Notes under the pieces: generated by a model | Told to the model about the DNA's origin: nothing | Seen by the model: only the letters and a program-made list of their open reading frames with translations | Database searches by the model: none | Position numbers and translations under genes: made by a program | In this document: piece by piece, positions 14,226 to 21,391 of the stretch | Layout of the letters: every line of letters starts with the position of its first letter | Position numbering within the stretch: the first letter of the stretch is position 1 | Source of the DNA: a virus | Reading direction: 5' to 3' (one strand) | DNA: 25,854 bases | IMG/VR virus record: IMGVR_UViG_3300027906_003334 | Span: 1-25,854 of that record

Positions 14226-14798
14226 TCAAGCGTTATTTTCTTGTTCATAATACAGCCATGTAGTAACTGTAAATCCTGTAGGTATAATTTGAGTCCATGA
14301 GGCACTTCCGTTCACAGCAATGGCTGAGCAACTTCCAGAAAATCCTCTGGCAGACCCGTAACCGTATCCAAATCCGTAACCATAACCTGTACGGCCACAA
14401 TATCTTCCACAGTAATGGGCACAATAACGGGCACAATAGCGAGCACAAAAGTGAGCACAGTATCTAGCACAGTAATGAGCACAGTAACATGCGGTATGGT
14501 AATGCCAATATCTGCCGGCAGTACCACTATCTGCACCTCCCTGAGTACCACCATCAGAGCCGGAGAAAGTTCCTCCTTCAGCTCCAGAATCCGCTCCACC
14601 TTCTAGACCATCTGCGTGAGTGGCAACATGTCTCGCAGTACTATATTCAATGGCTTCTATTAATTTACAAACACCATGTGCAATCCATGTCGTTCCGGAT
14701 GGTACACTATCTGATGCAATTGTGGGTAGAGAAGCATTATTAATAGTGGCTTTAAATACTACTCCACCACCTCCTTCTTCACCAATTACTCCTGTCAT
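14226..14798 (-). CDS. Cys/Tyr/His period-4 repeat fibre-like protein, copy 3
   Basis: I do not recognise the family of this 190-residue protein. It has three parts. Residues 1-62 form a beta-rich head (GGGGVVFKATINNASLP, SDSVPSGTTWIAHGVC). Residues 63-152 form one continuous array with a four-residue period: Gly-rich units such as GGAD, SGAE, GGTF and SGSD, then YWHYHTAC, then Cys at 106, 110, 114, 118, 122, 126, 130 and 134 in YCAH/YCAR units, then GYGYGFGYGYG. Residues 153-190 form a tail with IAVNGSASWTQIIPTGF, which echoes the head. In an extended strand Cys and His/Arg would lie on one face and Tyr/Ala on the other. Its place among fibre genes and the absence of a signal peptide suggest a virion fibre or tip. 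It is a close paralogue of the next gene. Confidence 0.85.
   Translation of the reverse strand: MTGVIGEEGGGGVVFKATINNASLPTIASDSVPSGTTWIAHGVCKLIEAIEYSTARHVATHADGLEGGADSGAEGGTFSGSDGGTQGGADSGTAGRYWHYHTACYCAHYCARYCAHFCARYCARYCAHYCGRYCGRTGYGYGFGYGYGSARGFSGSCSAIAVNGSASWTQIIPTGFTVTTWLYYEQENNA
14391..14489 (-). repeat. 12-bp-period tandem array encoding YCA[HR] units (copy 3)
   Basis: Eight 12-base units code for residues 104-136 of the protein. The codons for Tyr, Cys and Ala are largely conserved, while the fourth codon alternates between His and Arg. Unit sequences differ at silent positions, so the array is not a fresh slippage product and the protein pattern has been kept by selection. Confidence 0.9.
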
Positions 14799-14810
14799 AG
14801 TTTCTCCATT

Positions 14811-15407
14811 TTACCCGGCATTATTTTCTTCTTCATAATACAGCCATGTAGTAGCTGTAAATCCTGTAGGTATAATTTGAGTCCATGATGAACTACCATT
14901 TACTGCTATTGCTGAACAAGACGCACCATAACCTCTTGCAGAGCCGTAACCATATCCAAATCCGTAACCATAACCTGTACGGCCACAATATCTTCCACAA
15001 TAATGGGCGCAATATCGAGCACAATATCTTGCGCAAAAGTGGGCACAGTATCTAGCACAATAGTGAGCACAGTAACAAGCAGTATGGCCAGACCAATATC
15101 GGCCGGAAGTACCACCATCTGCTCCGCTGAATGTACCACCATCAGAACCAGAAAAAGTTCCTCCTTCAGCTCCAGAATCCGCCCCACCTTCTAGACCATC
15201 AGCATGGGTAGCAGTAACGCGTGAAGTACTATATTCAATGGCTTCTATTACTTTACAGACACCATGTGCAATCCATGTTTTTCCTGCTGGAACACTATCT
15301 GATGCAATTGTGGGGAGAGATGCATTACTAATAGTGGCTTTAAATACTACTCCACCACCAGATTTTGCTTTACCAGTTTTTGTAGCTGAGCCTAGTACAC
15401 CTGACAT
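14811..15407 (-). CDS. Cys/Tyr/His period-4 repeat fibre-like protein, copy 2
   Basis: A 198-residue paralogue of the products on either side, closest to copy 3. The N-terminus is eight residues longer (MSGVLGSATKTGKAKSGGG). The beta-rich head, Gly-rich four-residue units, YWSGHTAC, eight YC units (Cys 113 to 141, every fourth residue), GYGYGFGYGYG and the SSSWTQIIPTGF tail all recur in the same order. Changes relative to copy 3 are mostly in the head and in the Gly-rich units, while the cysteine array is identical residue for residue. A 12-base gap separates it from copy 3, with an AGG ribosome-binding site before each ATG. Recent tandem duplication with strict conservation of the array is the simplest reading. 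The biochemical role is unknown. Confidence 0.85.
   Translation of the reverse strand: MSGVLGSATKTGKAKSGGGVVFKATISNASLPTIASDSVPAGKTWIAHGVCKVIEAIEYSTSRVTATHADGLEGGADSGAEGGTFSGSDGGTFSGADGGTSGRYWSGHTACYCAHYCARYCAHFCARYCARYCAHYCGRYCGRTGYGYGFGYGYGSARGYGASCSAIAVNGSSSWTQIIPTGFTATTWLYYEEENNAG
14979..15077 (-). repeat. 12-bp-period tandem array encoding YCA[HR] units (copy 2)
   Basis: The units code for residues 111-143. The protein array equals that of copy 3, but synonymous changes separate the DNA (for example gcgcaatat against gcacaataa), which points to purifying selection on the amino-acid pattern. Confidence 0.9.
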
Positions 15408-15420
15408 AGTTTACCTATTT

Positions 15421-15993
15421 TTATTTATTGGACTCTTCTTCATAATACAGCCATGAAGTAATTGAGAATCCAGAAGGAATAATTTGAGTCCATGAGGCAC
15501 TTCCGTTCACAGCAATGGCTGTACAGTCTGCTGCATATCCTCTCGCGGATCCATAACCATATCCAAATCCATAACCATATCCTGCTCGTCCACAATACAG
15601 AGCACAATATCTTGCGCAATAGTGAGCACAGTATCTAGCACAGTAATGAGCACAATATCTAGCACAGTAATGAGCACAATAACAAGCAGTATGATGATGC
15701 CAATAACTGCCCTGAGCACCACCATCTGCTCCGCCCTGAGTACCACTATCTGCCGCGCCTTCTGTACCTGAATCTGCACCACCCTCGGCCCCTCCTGAGG
15801 TTCCATCTGCACCTGTCTCAGAAACAGTCGCGGTACTGTATACAATAGCTTCCGCTGATGTACAAACACCATGAGCAACCCATGTTTTTCCTGCTGGAAC
15901 ACTATCTGTTGCAATTGTAGGAAGAGTGGCACTACTAATAGAACCTTTAAATAGGGTTCCGCCGCCCCCTCCTGCGCCTACTACTCCTGACAT
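15421..15993 (-). CDS. Cys/Tyr/His period-4 repeat fibre-like protein, copy 1
   Basis: A 190-residue paralogue and the most divergent of the three. The head is GGGGTLFKGSISSATLP with a conserved HGVC (Cys44). The Gly-rich units run from about residue 66 (GGAE, GGAD, SGTE, GAAD, SGTQ, GGAD). YWHHHTAC then leads into an unusually regular alternation of YCAH and YCAR, with Cys at 106 to 134 every four residues and Leu replacing Arg or His in the last unit but one. GYGYGFGYGYG and SASWTQIIPSGF close it. It is first of the three in transcription order, 44 bases after the 126-residue gene, with AGGA before the ATG. No close T4 counterpart comes to mind; a metal-binding or cross-linked virion fibre is my inference. 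Confidence 0.85.
   Translation of the reverse strand: MSGVVGAGGGGGTLFKGSISSATLPTIATDSVPAGKTWVAHGVCTSAEAIVYSTATVSETGADGTSGGAEGGADSGTEGAADSGTQGGADGGAQGSYWHHHTACYCAHYCARYCAHYCARYCAHYCARYCALYCGRAGYGYGFGYGYGSARGYAADCTAIAVNGSASWTQIIPSGFSITSWLYYEEESNK
15586..15684 (-). repeat. 12-bp-period tandem array encoding YCAH/YCAR units (copy 1)
   Basis: The array codes for residues 104-136. Here the alternation of His and Arg units is nearly perfect, giving a higher-order period of 24 bases (eight residues), unlike the other two copies, where the order is broken at the fifth and sixth units. Confidence 0.88.
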
Positions 15994-16037
15994 ATTTTTT
16001 TCCTATAAATTAATTTGTATTATTAAATTGGTTATGT

Positions 16038-16418
16038 TTAACCGGGATTAGGCGCGTCACCATCTCTCTCTGGAACAGAAGAATCATAAGCATCAAACCG
16101 ATCTTCATGAACTAAAATAGGAGGAAGATCACCTACTGATCTTGTCATAACATACCATCCATCAGGATATGCCGGCCATTGTTCGCCGGATCTTGGTCGT
16201 AACAACATTTCAGAATTATAATCAATATGTATTCCATCAATATTACCATGTGCAACTGAAACCCACTCAGACCGGAAATCTTTCCAAGCTTGTACAGTTG
16301 CAGCATCAAGTTGGTATGGATTGTCGTCTGCAACTAGGGCATTCGTCAACTCTAACTCACCCATCATTCGCATAAGAAGTTTATATCTTATGTCTGTTAT
16401 ACTATTATTTGCTGGCAT
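16038..16418 (-). CDS. Small acidic protein of the fibre region, unknown
   Basis: A 126-residue protein I do not recognise. It has no signal peptide or membrane helix. The N-terminal half is helical (TDIRYKLLMRMMGELELTNA, AATVQAWKDFRSEW), and the rest is rich in Pro, Asp, Arg and Trp, ending in VPERDGDAPNPG. The combination of a short helical head with an AWKDFR-type segment recalls phage tail-fibre assembly chaperones, which often sit next to fibre genes, but this is only an analogy. It lies between a small structural gene and the Cys-repeat genes, with AAGGA upstream of its ATG and a 16-base perfect palindrome just before that. Confidence 0.7.
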   Translation of the reverse strand: MPANNSITDIRYKLLMRMMGELELTNALVADDNPYQLDAATVQAWKDFRSEWVSVAHGNIDGIHIDYNSEMLLRPRSGEQWPAYPDGWYVMTRSVGDLPPILVHEDRFDAYDSSVPERDGDAPNPG

Positions 16419-16428
16419 TTTTTTCCTT

Positions 16429-16444
16429 TAATTTACGTAAATTA
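16429..16444. repeat. 16-bp perfect palindrome in a 5' leader
   Basis: TAATTTACGTAAATTA is a perfect palindrome in the 31-base gap upstream of the 126-residue gene, about 10 bases before its ATG. It could be an operator half or a weak RNA hairpin near the ribosome-binding site. AT-rich spacers make such palindromes fairly likely by chance. Confidence 0.4.
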
Positions 16445-16449
16445 TTATA

Positions 16450-16803
16450 TCAAGTGGACCAATCCTGATCAATATAGGATACGACAATATCTATATCACA
16501 GGACGCATTAGCCTTAAATACTAAATGGTCTTTTTCTTGTAGTACAAGTCTATCATTAAATATGAAGGTTTTATTTCCTCCCAACTCAGTATCGGAAAGA
16601 ATTTCATAATCGGTACTTCCACCATTTTTAGCAATAAATAAATCAAAAGTTTTATCTGCGGCCGCAGTATTACAAATTGTACAACTTAAAAGTGTGTATA
16701 TATGTTCTTTGCTACCATTTATTATTTTTTCTTCACTTGTCCCAGTAACAGTAAAATATCCTGTTTTTAGGGTTTCGGTTCCAAATCCTGAAGGTATTGC
16801 CAT
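16450..16803 (-). CDS. Small virion structural protein, paralogue of the gene at 21392
   Basis: A 117-residue beta-rich protein. It shares its opening (MAIPSGFGTETLKT against MAIARGAGTEIIRT), a central HIYTLLS/HVYTVLS strand, a FIFNDRL/FVWNDKF strand and its ending (VVSYIDQDWS against VTFIDQNNS) with the 151-residue product of 21392-21847. The two are clearly paralogues in the same fibre block. The fold looks like a compact jelly-roll or beta-sandwich, as found in phage decoration, tail or fibre-attachment proteins. AGGAT lies before the ATG, and the gap to the next upstream gene is only three bases. The precise role is unknown. Confidence 0.8.
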   Translation of the reverse strand: MAIPSGFGTETLKTGYFTVTGTSEEKIINGSKEHIYTLLSCTICNTAAADKTFDLFIAKNGGSTDYEILSDTELGGNKTFIFNDRLVLQEKDHLVFKANASCDIDIVVSYIDQDWST

Positions 16804-16806
16804 AAC

Positions 16807-17073
16807 TTATCCTATTTGTCCTGATCCTGCAATAGCAGTGGTGATCATAATCAATGATGCTCCCAATGTATTTCGCGAAAATGAATGTCTTAATTTAATG
16901 TTTGTTGCATGTAATGCACCCTGTACTCTCATGTCATCAGAAGTGGATTTCATTTCATGTGACATGTGACCTGCTTCTAATCTCTCTTCTTCGACAACTG
17001 AAACCTGAGCAACAGAAGGGCTCATCATATTTGCTAATTTTCTAGCTCTTGAACGCTTTCTTACCCGTGGCAT
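16807..17073 (-). CDS. Small basic protein, unknown
   Basis: An 88-residue protein with a strongly basic N-terminus (MPRVRKRSRARKLANMM), a polar middle and one weakly hydrophobic stretch near the end (ASLIMITTAIAGSG). It is too short and polar to call a holin, and the basic tail could contact nucleic acid or capsid. It is the first gene after the best late-promoter match in the window (17098-17105), and AGGAGA lies seven bases before its ATG, so it should be well expressed late in infection. That is a point in favour of a virion or packaging role, though I cannot name one. Confidence 0.72.
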   Translation of the reverse strand: MPRVRKRSRARKLANMMSPSVAQVSVVEEERLEAGHMSHEMKSTSDDMRVQGALHATNIKLRHSFSRNTLGASLIMITTAIAGSGQIG

Positions 17074-17097
17074 AATTGTTTTCTCCTATTGTTAATT

Positions 17098-17105
17098 ATT
17101 TATAA
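17098..17105 (-). promoter_or_regulatory. T4-type late promoter TATAAATA
   Basis: The minus strand reads TATAAATA, identical to the T4 late consensus recognised by gp55. It lies 24 bases upstream of the ATG at 17073, with AGGAGA between, so a transcript would start near 17090 with a short leader. It lies in the intergenic gap and not within a coding region. Confidence 0.75.
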
Positions 17106-17111
17106 TATTCA

Positions 17112-19043
17112 TTAAATTCTAGACTTCAATTCATCTATCTGTTTTTGTTGTTCTTTAATTGCTTCAAGAAGAACTGCTGTCATTTTAGTATATTGAACTC
17201 CATGTACTTCCCCATCTTCATCATGAGTTACCAAATGAGGAAATACTTCGGCTACTTCTTCTGCAATGAATCCATAATTATCTTTTGTACCTTCTTTCCA
17301 ATCAAATTTTACTCCTTGCATTTGTAGAACTGCAGGAAGTATATTTTCAAGAGGTTCAATATTAGTTTTCATTTCTCTACTAGAAGTTTCAGTAAGTGTT
17401 CCTGCGATGGTCAAGGTATCTGCACTTTCATCCCATTCACAATATTTACTAGCGGTTGCACCAAAAAACTTTACATCGTGGCCGGTGTCATTTACACCAA
17501 CAGTTAAAGTTCCTGTAAGTTGCATATTACCAGTTTGGTCTGAACTTCCGACAATTTTCATTTGATCTGCGGATTCATCCCACAACCAATAACTACTAGC
17601 AGTTGCACCGAAAAACTTAACATCATGTCCTGTATCATCTACACCTACAGTTAAAGTTCCTTGTTGTACTACTCCATCTGCTGATTGATCCCACATCCAA
17701 TATTTACCGGCCGTGTCACCAAATAACTTAACATCATATCCAGTACCATCTACACCAACTGTTACTAATCCAGTTTCATCTATCTTCATTCGTTGTGTAC
17801 CGGCGGTATAGAAATCTAAATCATCATTATCGGCTCCTGCTGATGTTTCTGCAATGATTTTAGTATCTTGGTCAACATCAATAAGTCCACCAAGTCCTGA
17901 CCATGTTGATCCACTATAACCTTCAAAAGAACTTGTTGTGGTATTGTATCTAATTCCACCTTGAACCGCCGTTCCTCTTTGGGCGGTTGTTCCAACTGGA
18001 ATAACAATAGTTGTTTGTGCATCAAATTTTCCTGCAATATGAGGAGCATCTTGTTTTACATAAAGAGGTACTGCGGCTGTTGCTGAGGCGTGATTTTGAA
18101 TTATACTTACGACATTTCTTGTTCCAGTATCGTCTGAATCTGAATCAATATAAAGAGATGAACCAGTAGTTGCTGAATCATCATAAATGTTTATAACTTT
18201 ACCTGTAGTAATTGATTCTGCTTGAATATCAAGAATTGTACCGCTTGTTGCTGCTGAAGCTATTTTTGCAACATTTGTTGATGCTTGTTCTGAATCAATT
18301 TCAAGTGCATAACCACCAGTCTGTAAATTCGAATCAATGAATACTCCTCGACCCGCATCGGCTTGAACTTGAATTGCAGTAGATCCTGTTGCAAGTGCAC
18401 TATCGTTTGTAACTTTAAAAAGAGTTCTGGTGCCTGTAGAAGTCGAACTGGAATTTAACATCATCAAAGATCCAGTAGTAAGGGCTCCTGCCGTAACATC
18501 AATAGCATTACCAGTAGTTAATGAATTTGCATCAATATCTAAAACATTTGCACTAGATTGTTCTGCATCAACATCTATCGCTATTTGATCTACATCTGCT
18601 GAAGTAATTGAAATAGCAGGCTTTCCTGCAGCAGCTCCTTGTTCTACATTTAAATGTCCAGTAAATGTATTAGCCCATCCAAATGTAGTATTACCAAGAT
18701 CGAAATTCATATCTGCATTAGGAATCATATTGGAATTGATATCGGCAGAAAAAGATACTTGATCTGTTGCCGCATCTCCAAAGACAAGATTACCACTAAT
18801 AGTTGTATCACCATCAGTTATAACATTACCATGTACTCTTAGGTTTTCACCTATCGTGGCTGATTTTAATACTCCTAGACCACCTGCGGTAATAATAGAA
18901 CCTGTAGTATTACTCGTTGAGTTTGTAGTATCTAACACCTTAATGAAATTACTCATTCCATCAGTCTGTGTCATTACTATAACTTCGTTAGTCTTGACTC
19001 TCCATTGATCAAAACTGTCTGTCAAGGCTACGTTTGCACTCAT
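17112..19043 (-). CDS. Tail fibre with C-terminal S74 intramolecular chaperone
   Basis: A 643-residue fibre protein. Residues 1-60 form a head with the LDTTNSTSNTTGSIITAGGLGV pattern common in marine phage fibres. Residues about 100-380 are low-complexity Ala/Ser/Thr/Asp beta repeats (units such as ALTTGSL, SITTGKV, SATTGSS). Three units of VGVDxTGxDVKxFGxTAxxYWxWDxSAD follow. The last 90 residues are an S74 peptidase-type chaperone of endosialidases and many fibres: Ser554 and Lys559 in SSREMK form the self-cleavage dyad, followed by TNIEPLENI, YGFIAEEVAEVFPHLV and a helical LLEAIKEQQKQIDELKSRI. The domain trimerises the fibre and then cleaves itself off. A GATAAATA late-promoter match lies 43 bases upstream. 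This is probably a receptor-binding or side fibre. Confidence 0.92.
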   Translation of the reverse strand: MSANVALTDSFDQWRVKTNEVIVMTQTDGMSNFIKVLDTTNSTSNTTGSIITAGGLGVLKSATIGENLRVHGNVITDGDTTISGNLVFGDAATDQVSFSADINSNMIPNADMNFDLGNTTFGWANTFTGHLNVEQGAAAGKPAISITSADVDQIAIDVDAEQSSANVLDIDANSLTTGNAIDVTAGALTTGSLMMLNSSSTSTGTRTLFKVTNDSALATGSTAIQVQADAGRGVFIDSNLQTGGYALEIDSEQASTNVAKIASAATSGTILDIQAESITTGKVINIYDDSATTGSSLYIDSDSDDTGTRNVVSIIQNHASATAAVPLYVKQDAPHIAGKFDAQTTIVIPVGTTAQRGTAVQGGIRYNTTTSSFEGYSGSTWSGLGGLIDVDQDTKIIAETSAGADNDDLDFYTAGTQRMKIDETGLVTVGVDGTGYDVKLFGDTAGKYWMWDQSADGVVQQGTLTVGVDDTGHDVKFFGATASSYWLWDESADQMKIVGSSDQTGNMQLTGTLTVGVNDTGHDVKFFGATASKYCEWDESADTLTIAGTLTETSSREMKTNIEPLENILPAVLQMQGVKFDWKEGTKDNYGFIAEEVAEVFPHLVTHDEDGEVHGVQYTKMTAVLLEAIKEQQKQIDELKSRI

Positions 19044-19085
19044 TGGTTATACTCCATTTTATTTTTTAAAGTGTTCGTTTTCATA

Positions 19086-19093
19086 TATTTATC
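19086..19093 (-). promoter_or_regulatory. Late promoter candidate GATAAATA
   Basis: The minus strand reads GATAAATA, one base from T4 TATAAATA and matching the NATAAATA form reported for marine T4-like phages. It lies 43 bases before the ATG of the S74 fibre gene in a 68-base gap. A second AATAAATA at 19100-19107 in the same gap could be the functional one. Confidence 0.55.
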
Positions 19094-19111
19094 TATTACT
19101 ATTTATTCAGG

Positions 19112-19474
19112 TTAATCTCTTTTATCTTCATCCCATGCTTTTGTATCTTCATTCCAAATATAAAATTGATCATCATCGGTTCCTTTGCCCGGTCGATCAG
19201 GCATTGGTGTTGGCGGTTTCCATGTACAAGTATCTTCATCTAATGTCCATGAAGGATAAGGTTGGGGCGCATAAAAAGCATCACGATCTTTATCGTATGT
19301 GTAACCTGTAACAGCAAAGTTCTTCCTTAGAGGTGTACCACCATTTGAGTGAACTCCTGCTACTGTATTATATGATGTTTGTACCCATTCACCAGGAAGT
19401 GTTTTGATATAATCCTCCTCGGCTACTATTTTTTGTGTAACAATACCATCTTCTATTTTAGCAAAATGTGCCAT
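19112..19474 (-). CDS. Marine T4-like phage fibre-region protein (GGTPLRKN type)
   Basis: A 120-residue protein of a type I remember as widespread in cyanophages and related marine phages. It starts MAHFAKIEDGIVTQKIV, then has GEWVQTSYNTVAGVHSNGG, TPLRKNFAVTGYTYDKDRD, and PYPSWTLDEDTCTWKPPTP before an acidic C-terminus. It lies beside fibre genes, and small tail or fibre-associated roles have been proposed, but its function is unknown. It is downstream of the glycine-rich adhesin gene with a nine-base gap. Its presence supports a marine T4-like phage, not an enteric one. Confidence 0.85.
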   Translation of the reverse strand: MAHFAKIEDGIVTQKIVAEEDYIKTLPGEWVQTSYNTVAGVHSNGGTPLRKNFAVTGYTYDKDRDAFYAPQPYPSWTLDEDTCTWKPPTPMPDRPGKGTDDDQFYIWNEDTKAWDEDKRD

Positions 19475-19483
19475 ATTTCCTTT

Positions 19484-20362
19484 TTAAATTTGGTATCTAA
19501 AAATTACAACGCCTGAACCACCACTCCAAGCGGCATTTGATCCTCCATCGGCGCCGCCTCCGCCTCCGCCGCCTGTATTTACTGTACCATTTGAACCATG
19601 GGCTCGGGTTATTTTACCGCCTGTTCCGCCGCCGCCATTACCACCTTTTCCTACACCGGTGTTGCTTGTTGTATAAACGCCAGAACCACCGCCGCCGGCA
19701 TAAAATTTACCACACCATTGTCGTCCATCTCCTCCGTTACCATTATTTCCGTGGCCTTGGCTCGTGGGTTGAATTTGGTTGTGATCGTGGTCACGGCCTT
19801 TCTGGCCTGCACCACCGCCTCCGCCTCCGTAGTAAGAGTCTGTCCAAGATTTCCCAACCGAATAGCCGTTTCCTCCATCATTACCTTGGCCCGCAACTCC
19901 AGTACCACCACTAGTATAGTCTGCACCACCCGCAGAGCCTCCGTTTTGAGTGTTAGCAGAACCTTCATGTCCAACTCCCCCCGTTCCGCACTCGCCTCCG
20001 CCACCTCCTTGAGCAGTGATAGTCAAACTTCCTGCGGTAATAGTTGAGTTGGCTCCACTTTCACCACCTTTGTCATTTCCACCGGCACCGCCAGCTCCTA
20101 TTACAACTGCATAAGTTTGTGGAGTAACATGTAATGTATCTGTTATCATACCGCCGGCTCCGCCTCCACCGCCAGAAGCAGATGGGCCACCATTTCCGGA
20201 ACCACCACCGCCACCACCAGCGACACATAGATATTCAACTAATCCTGGAACTGAAGGTACAAAATTACCTGAGGATGTAAAGGTATGATATTTCCAGTTA
20301 TCAACTGTAGTTATTGTGCCGCCTGTTGCTACGACACCCAACGATCTTCCAATTAATGCCAT
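19484..20362 (-). CDS. Glycine-rich adhesin/fibre tip protein
   Basis: A 292-residue protein with a beta head (TVDNWKYHTFTSSGNFVPSV, about 20-39) that matches the opening of glycine-rich tail-fibre domains, then about 230 residues dominated by runs of Gly interrupted by Ala, Asn, Ser and Asp, and a short closing strand VVIFRYQI. Glycine-rich adhesins at the tips of T4-like long tail fibres (the gp38 class) fold as bundles of polyglycine type II helices and decide host range; this protein is built the same way, so a receptor-binding tip is my inference. The DNA is much more GC-rich than its neighbours because of glycine codons. Its last codon region overlaps the upstream gene's stop by one base, so the two may be coupled. 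Confidence 0.82.
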   Translation of the reverse strand: MALIGRSLGVVATGGTITTVDNWKYHTFTSSGNFVPSVPGLVEYLCVAGGGGGGSGNGGPSASGGGGGAGGMITDTLHVTPQTYAVVIGAGGAGGNDKGGESGANSTITAGSLTITAQGGGGGECGTGGVGHEGSANTQNGGSAGGADYTSGGTGVAGQGNDGGNGYSVGKSWTDSYYGGGGGGAGQKGRDHDHNQIQPTSQGHGNNGNGGDGRQWCGKFYAGGGGSGVYTTSNTGVGKGGNGGGGTGGKITRAHGSNGTVNTGGGGGGGADGGSNAAWSGGSGVVIFRYQI

Positions 20363-20817
20363 TATTCTATTTCCTCTAAAACAAATTTAAACATTTTTCC
20401 ATTTTTATTGTTTCGGATAGAAAGATATTCTTCTTCCTCGATTATTGTCCAATCACCTCTATCATTATTAAGATGTAAGTCAGTAGTATAGATATTTCTC
20501 CATCTCTTAGTAGATGAACCTAAATCTGAAGTATCATCGGCAGTTGGTAACATGTGACTTGAAACTGAACCAACAGTAAGAGTGCTTGAAAGTGTAGCAG
20601 CACCTGTAAGGGTGGTTGTTCCAGTAACGGCAAGAGTACTTGACAATGTTGCAGCACCTGTAGAAGTAAAAGGTCCTGCAGTAGTTACTGCACCCGTGCT
20701 ATTAGCAATTGTAACAGATGAAGTACCATCTTTTGCTGCAATAATACCGGATTGCAAAGTCGCGTTTCCAGCTGTCTCTGTTGCTACTATTACACCGTTT
20801 ATTTTTAAGTTTGCCAT
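20362..20817 (-). CDS. Short fibre-type protein
   Basis: A 151-residue protein built like the start of a tail fibre: MANLKINGVIVATETAGNA head, then repeated beta units (STGAATLSSTLAVTGTTTL and GAATLSSTLTVGSVSS). A TADDTSDLGSSTKRWRNIY segment follows, typical of the module that precedes chaperone domains in marine phage fibres (compare NADMNFDLGNTTFGWANTF in the S74 fibre), and an acidic tail ends in KFVLEEIE. It may be a truncated fibre or an adaptor joining a shaft to the glycine-rich tip encoded by the next gene, whose start overlaps its stop by one base. Confidence 0.8.
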   Translation of the reverse strand: MANLKINGVIVATETAGNATLQSGIIAAKDGTSSVTIANSTGAVTTAGPFTSTGAATLSSTLAVTGTTTLTGAATLSSTLTVGSVSSHMLPTADDTSDLGSSTKRWRNIYTTDLHLNNDRGDWTIIEEEEYLSIRNNKNGKMFKFVLEEIE

Positions 20818-20851
20818 TACGTGTTACTCTTTTTATTTATTTTTTCTAGTT

Positions 20852-21382
20852 TCATGCTGTTGCCTCTATTAAAAATCCTCCATTATCGTTCTGCCAATGG
20901 AAATAATTCATACCGGCAGCAAGCTTGCCCGCAAGTTGACAATGATATTGTGTATTCGGAGTAACAGCCATAGTGGTATTAAGCGAGAAAGAGACATACA
21001 AATCATGTCTCCCAGAGTCGTAGTTTGGATTATATTGTCCAAGCTCGTGATTTTCAGTAATATCTGCACCTGAAGGTGCTGCTCCGGCAGTTGTAGAATC
21101 AGAATGATGTACTAATTTAAAACCACCATTTAGTTGTCCTCCTGCTGCATCATATAGCATAGCTTTACCTGACCACATGATATACAGTTTGTTTGTGTGA
21201 GGCCCAGTAACCAGAGAAAAACCTATTCCTGTTGTAACATAAGTGGTACTTACAACTTGATAATGATTCGCCGATACCCCATTTGGATTTGATGTTGACC
21301 ATGGCTGTATCCCCTGTATATCACCATTTACTTTGCCGATGACACGAGACTTCGATCCTGCTCCGCCAATTTTTCCGCTCAT
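20852..21382 (-). CDS. Virion fibre-region protein, unknown
   Basis: A 176-residue, beta-rich, soluble protein I do not recognise by family. It opens MSGKIGGAGSKSRVIGKVNG, similar in style to MSGVLGSATKTGKAKSGGG in the Cys-repeat proteins, and contains QVVSTTYVTTGIGFSLVTG, KLYIMWSGKAML and YVSFSLNTTMAVTPNTQYHC. The latter strands and its ending, NDNGGFLIEATA, are the pattern of jelly-roll C-terminal domains of phage fibres. It fits a set of small structural genes that start with AGGAGA-type ribosome-binding sites. Confidence 0.78.
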   Translation of the reverse strand: MSGKIGGAGSKSRVIGKVNGDIQGIQPWSTSNPNGVSANHYQVVSTTYVTTGIGFSLVTGPHTNKLYIMWSGKAMLYDAAGGQLNGGFKLVHHSDSTTAGAAPSGADITENHELGQYNPNYDSGRHDLYVSFSLNTTMAVTPNTQYHCQLAGKLAAGMNYFHWQNDNGGFLIEATA

Positions 21383-21391
21383 GAGTCTCTC

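Noticed and set aside
14245-15194. Alternative minus- and plus-strand frames overlapping the Cys-repeat genes
   Set aside because: The 12-base-period DNA keeps all frames free of stops; only the main frame has start signals, conserved ends and selection on the protein pattern.
15422-15429. AATAAATA as a late promoter for the 198-residue repeat protein
   Set aside because: It is only 15 bases before the ATG and inside the final codons of the preceding gene, leaving no room for a leader with a ribosome-binding site.
14391-15684. Short regularly spaced repeats that could be taken for CRISPR arrays
   Set aside because: The period is only 12 bases, in frame with three long coding regions and explained by YCA[HR] codons; there are no spacers or cas genes.
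19537-20047. Long plus-strand open frames opposite the glycine-rich gene
   Set aside because: They are the antisense of GGN glycine codons, giving Arg/His/Leu or Thr/Ser-rich products, with no ribosome-binding site and all neighbours on the minus strand.
20834-20841. AATAAATA as a late promoter before the gene starting at 20817
   Set aside because: At 17 bases from the ATG the expected transcript start would fall at or next to the ribosome-binding site; chance in an AT-rich gap is more likely.
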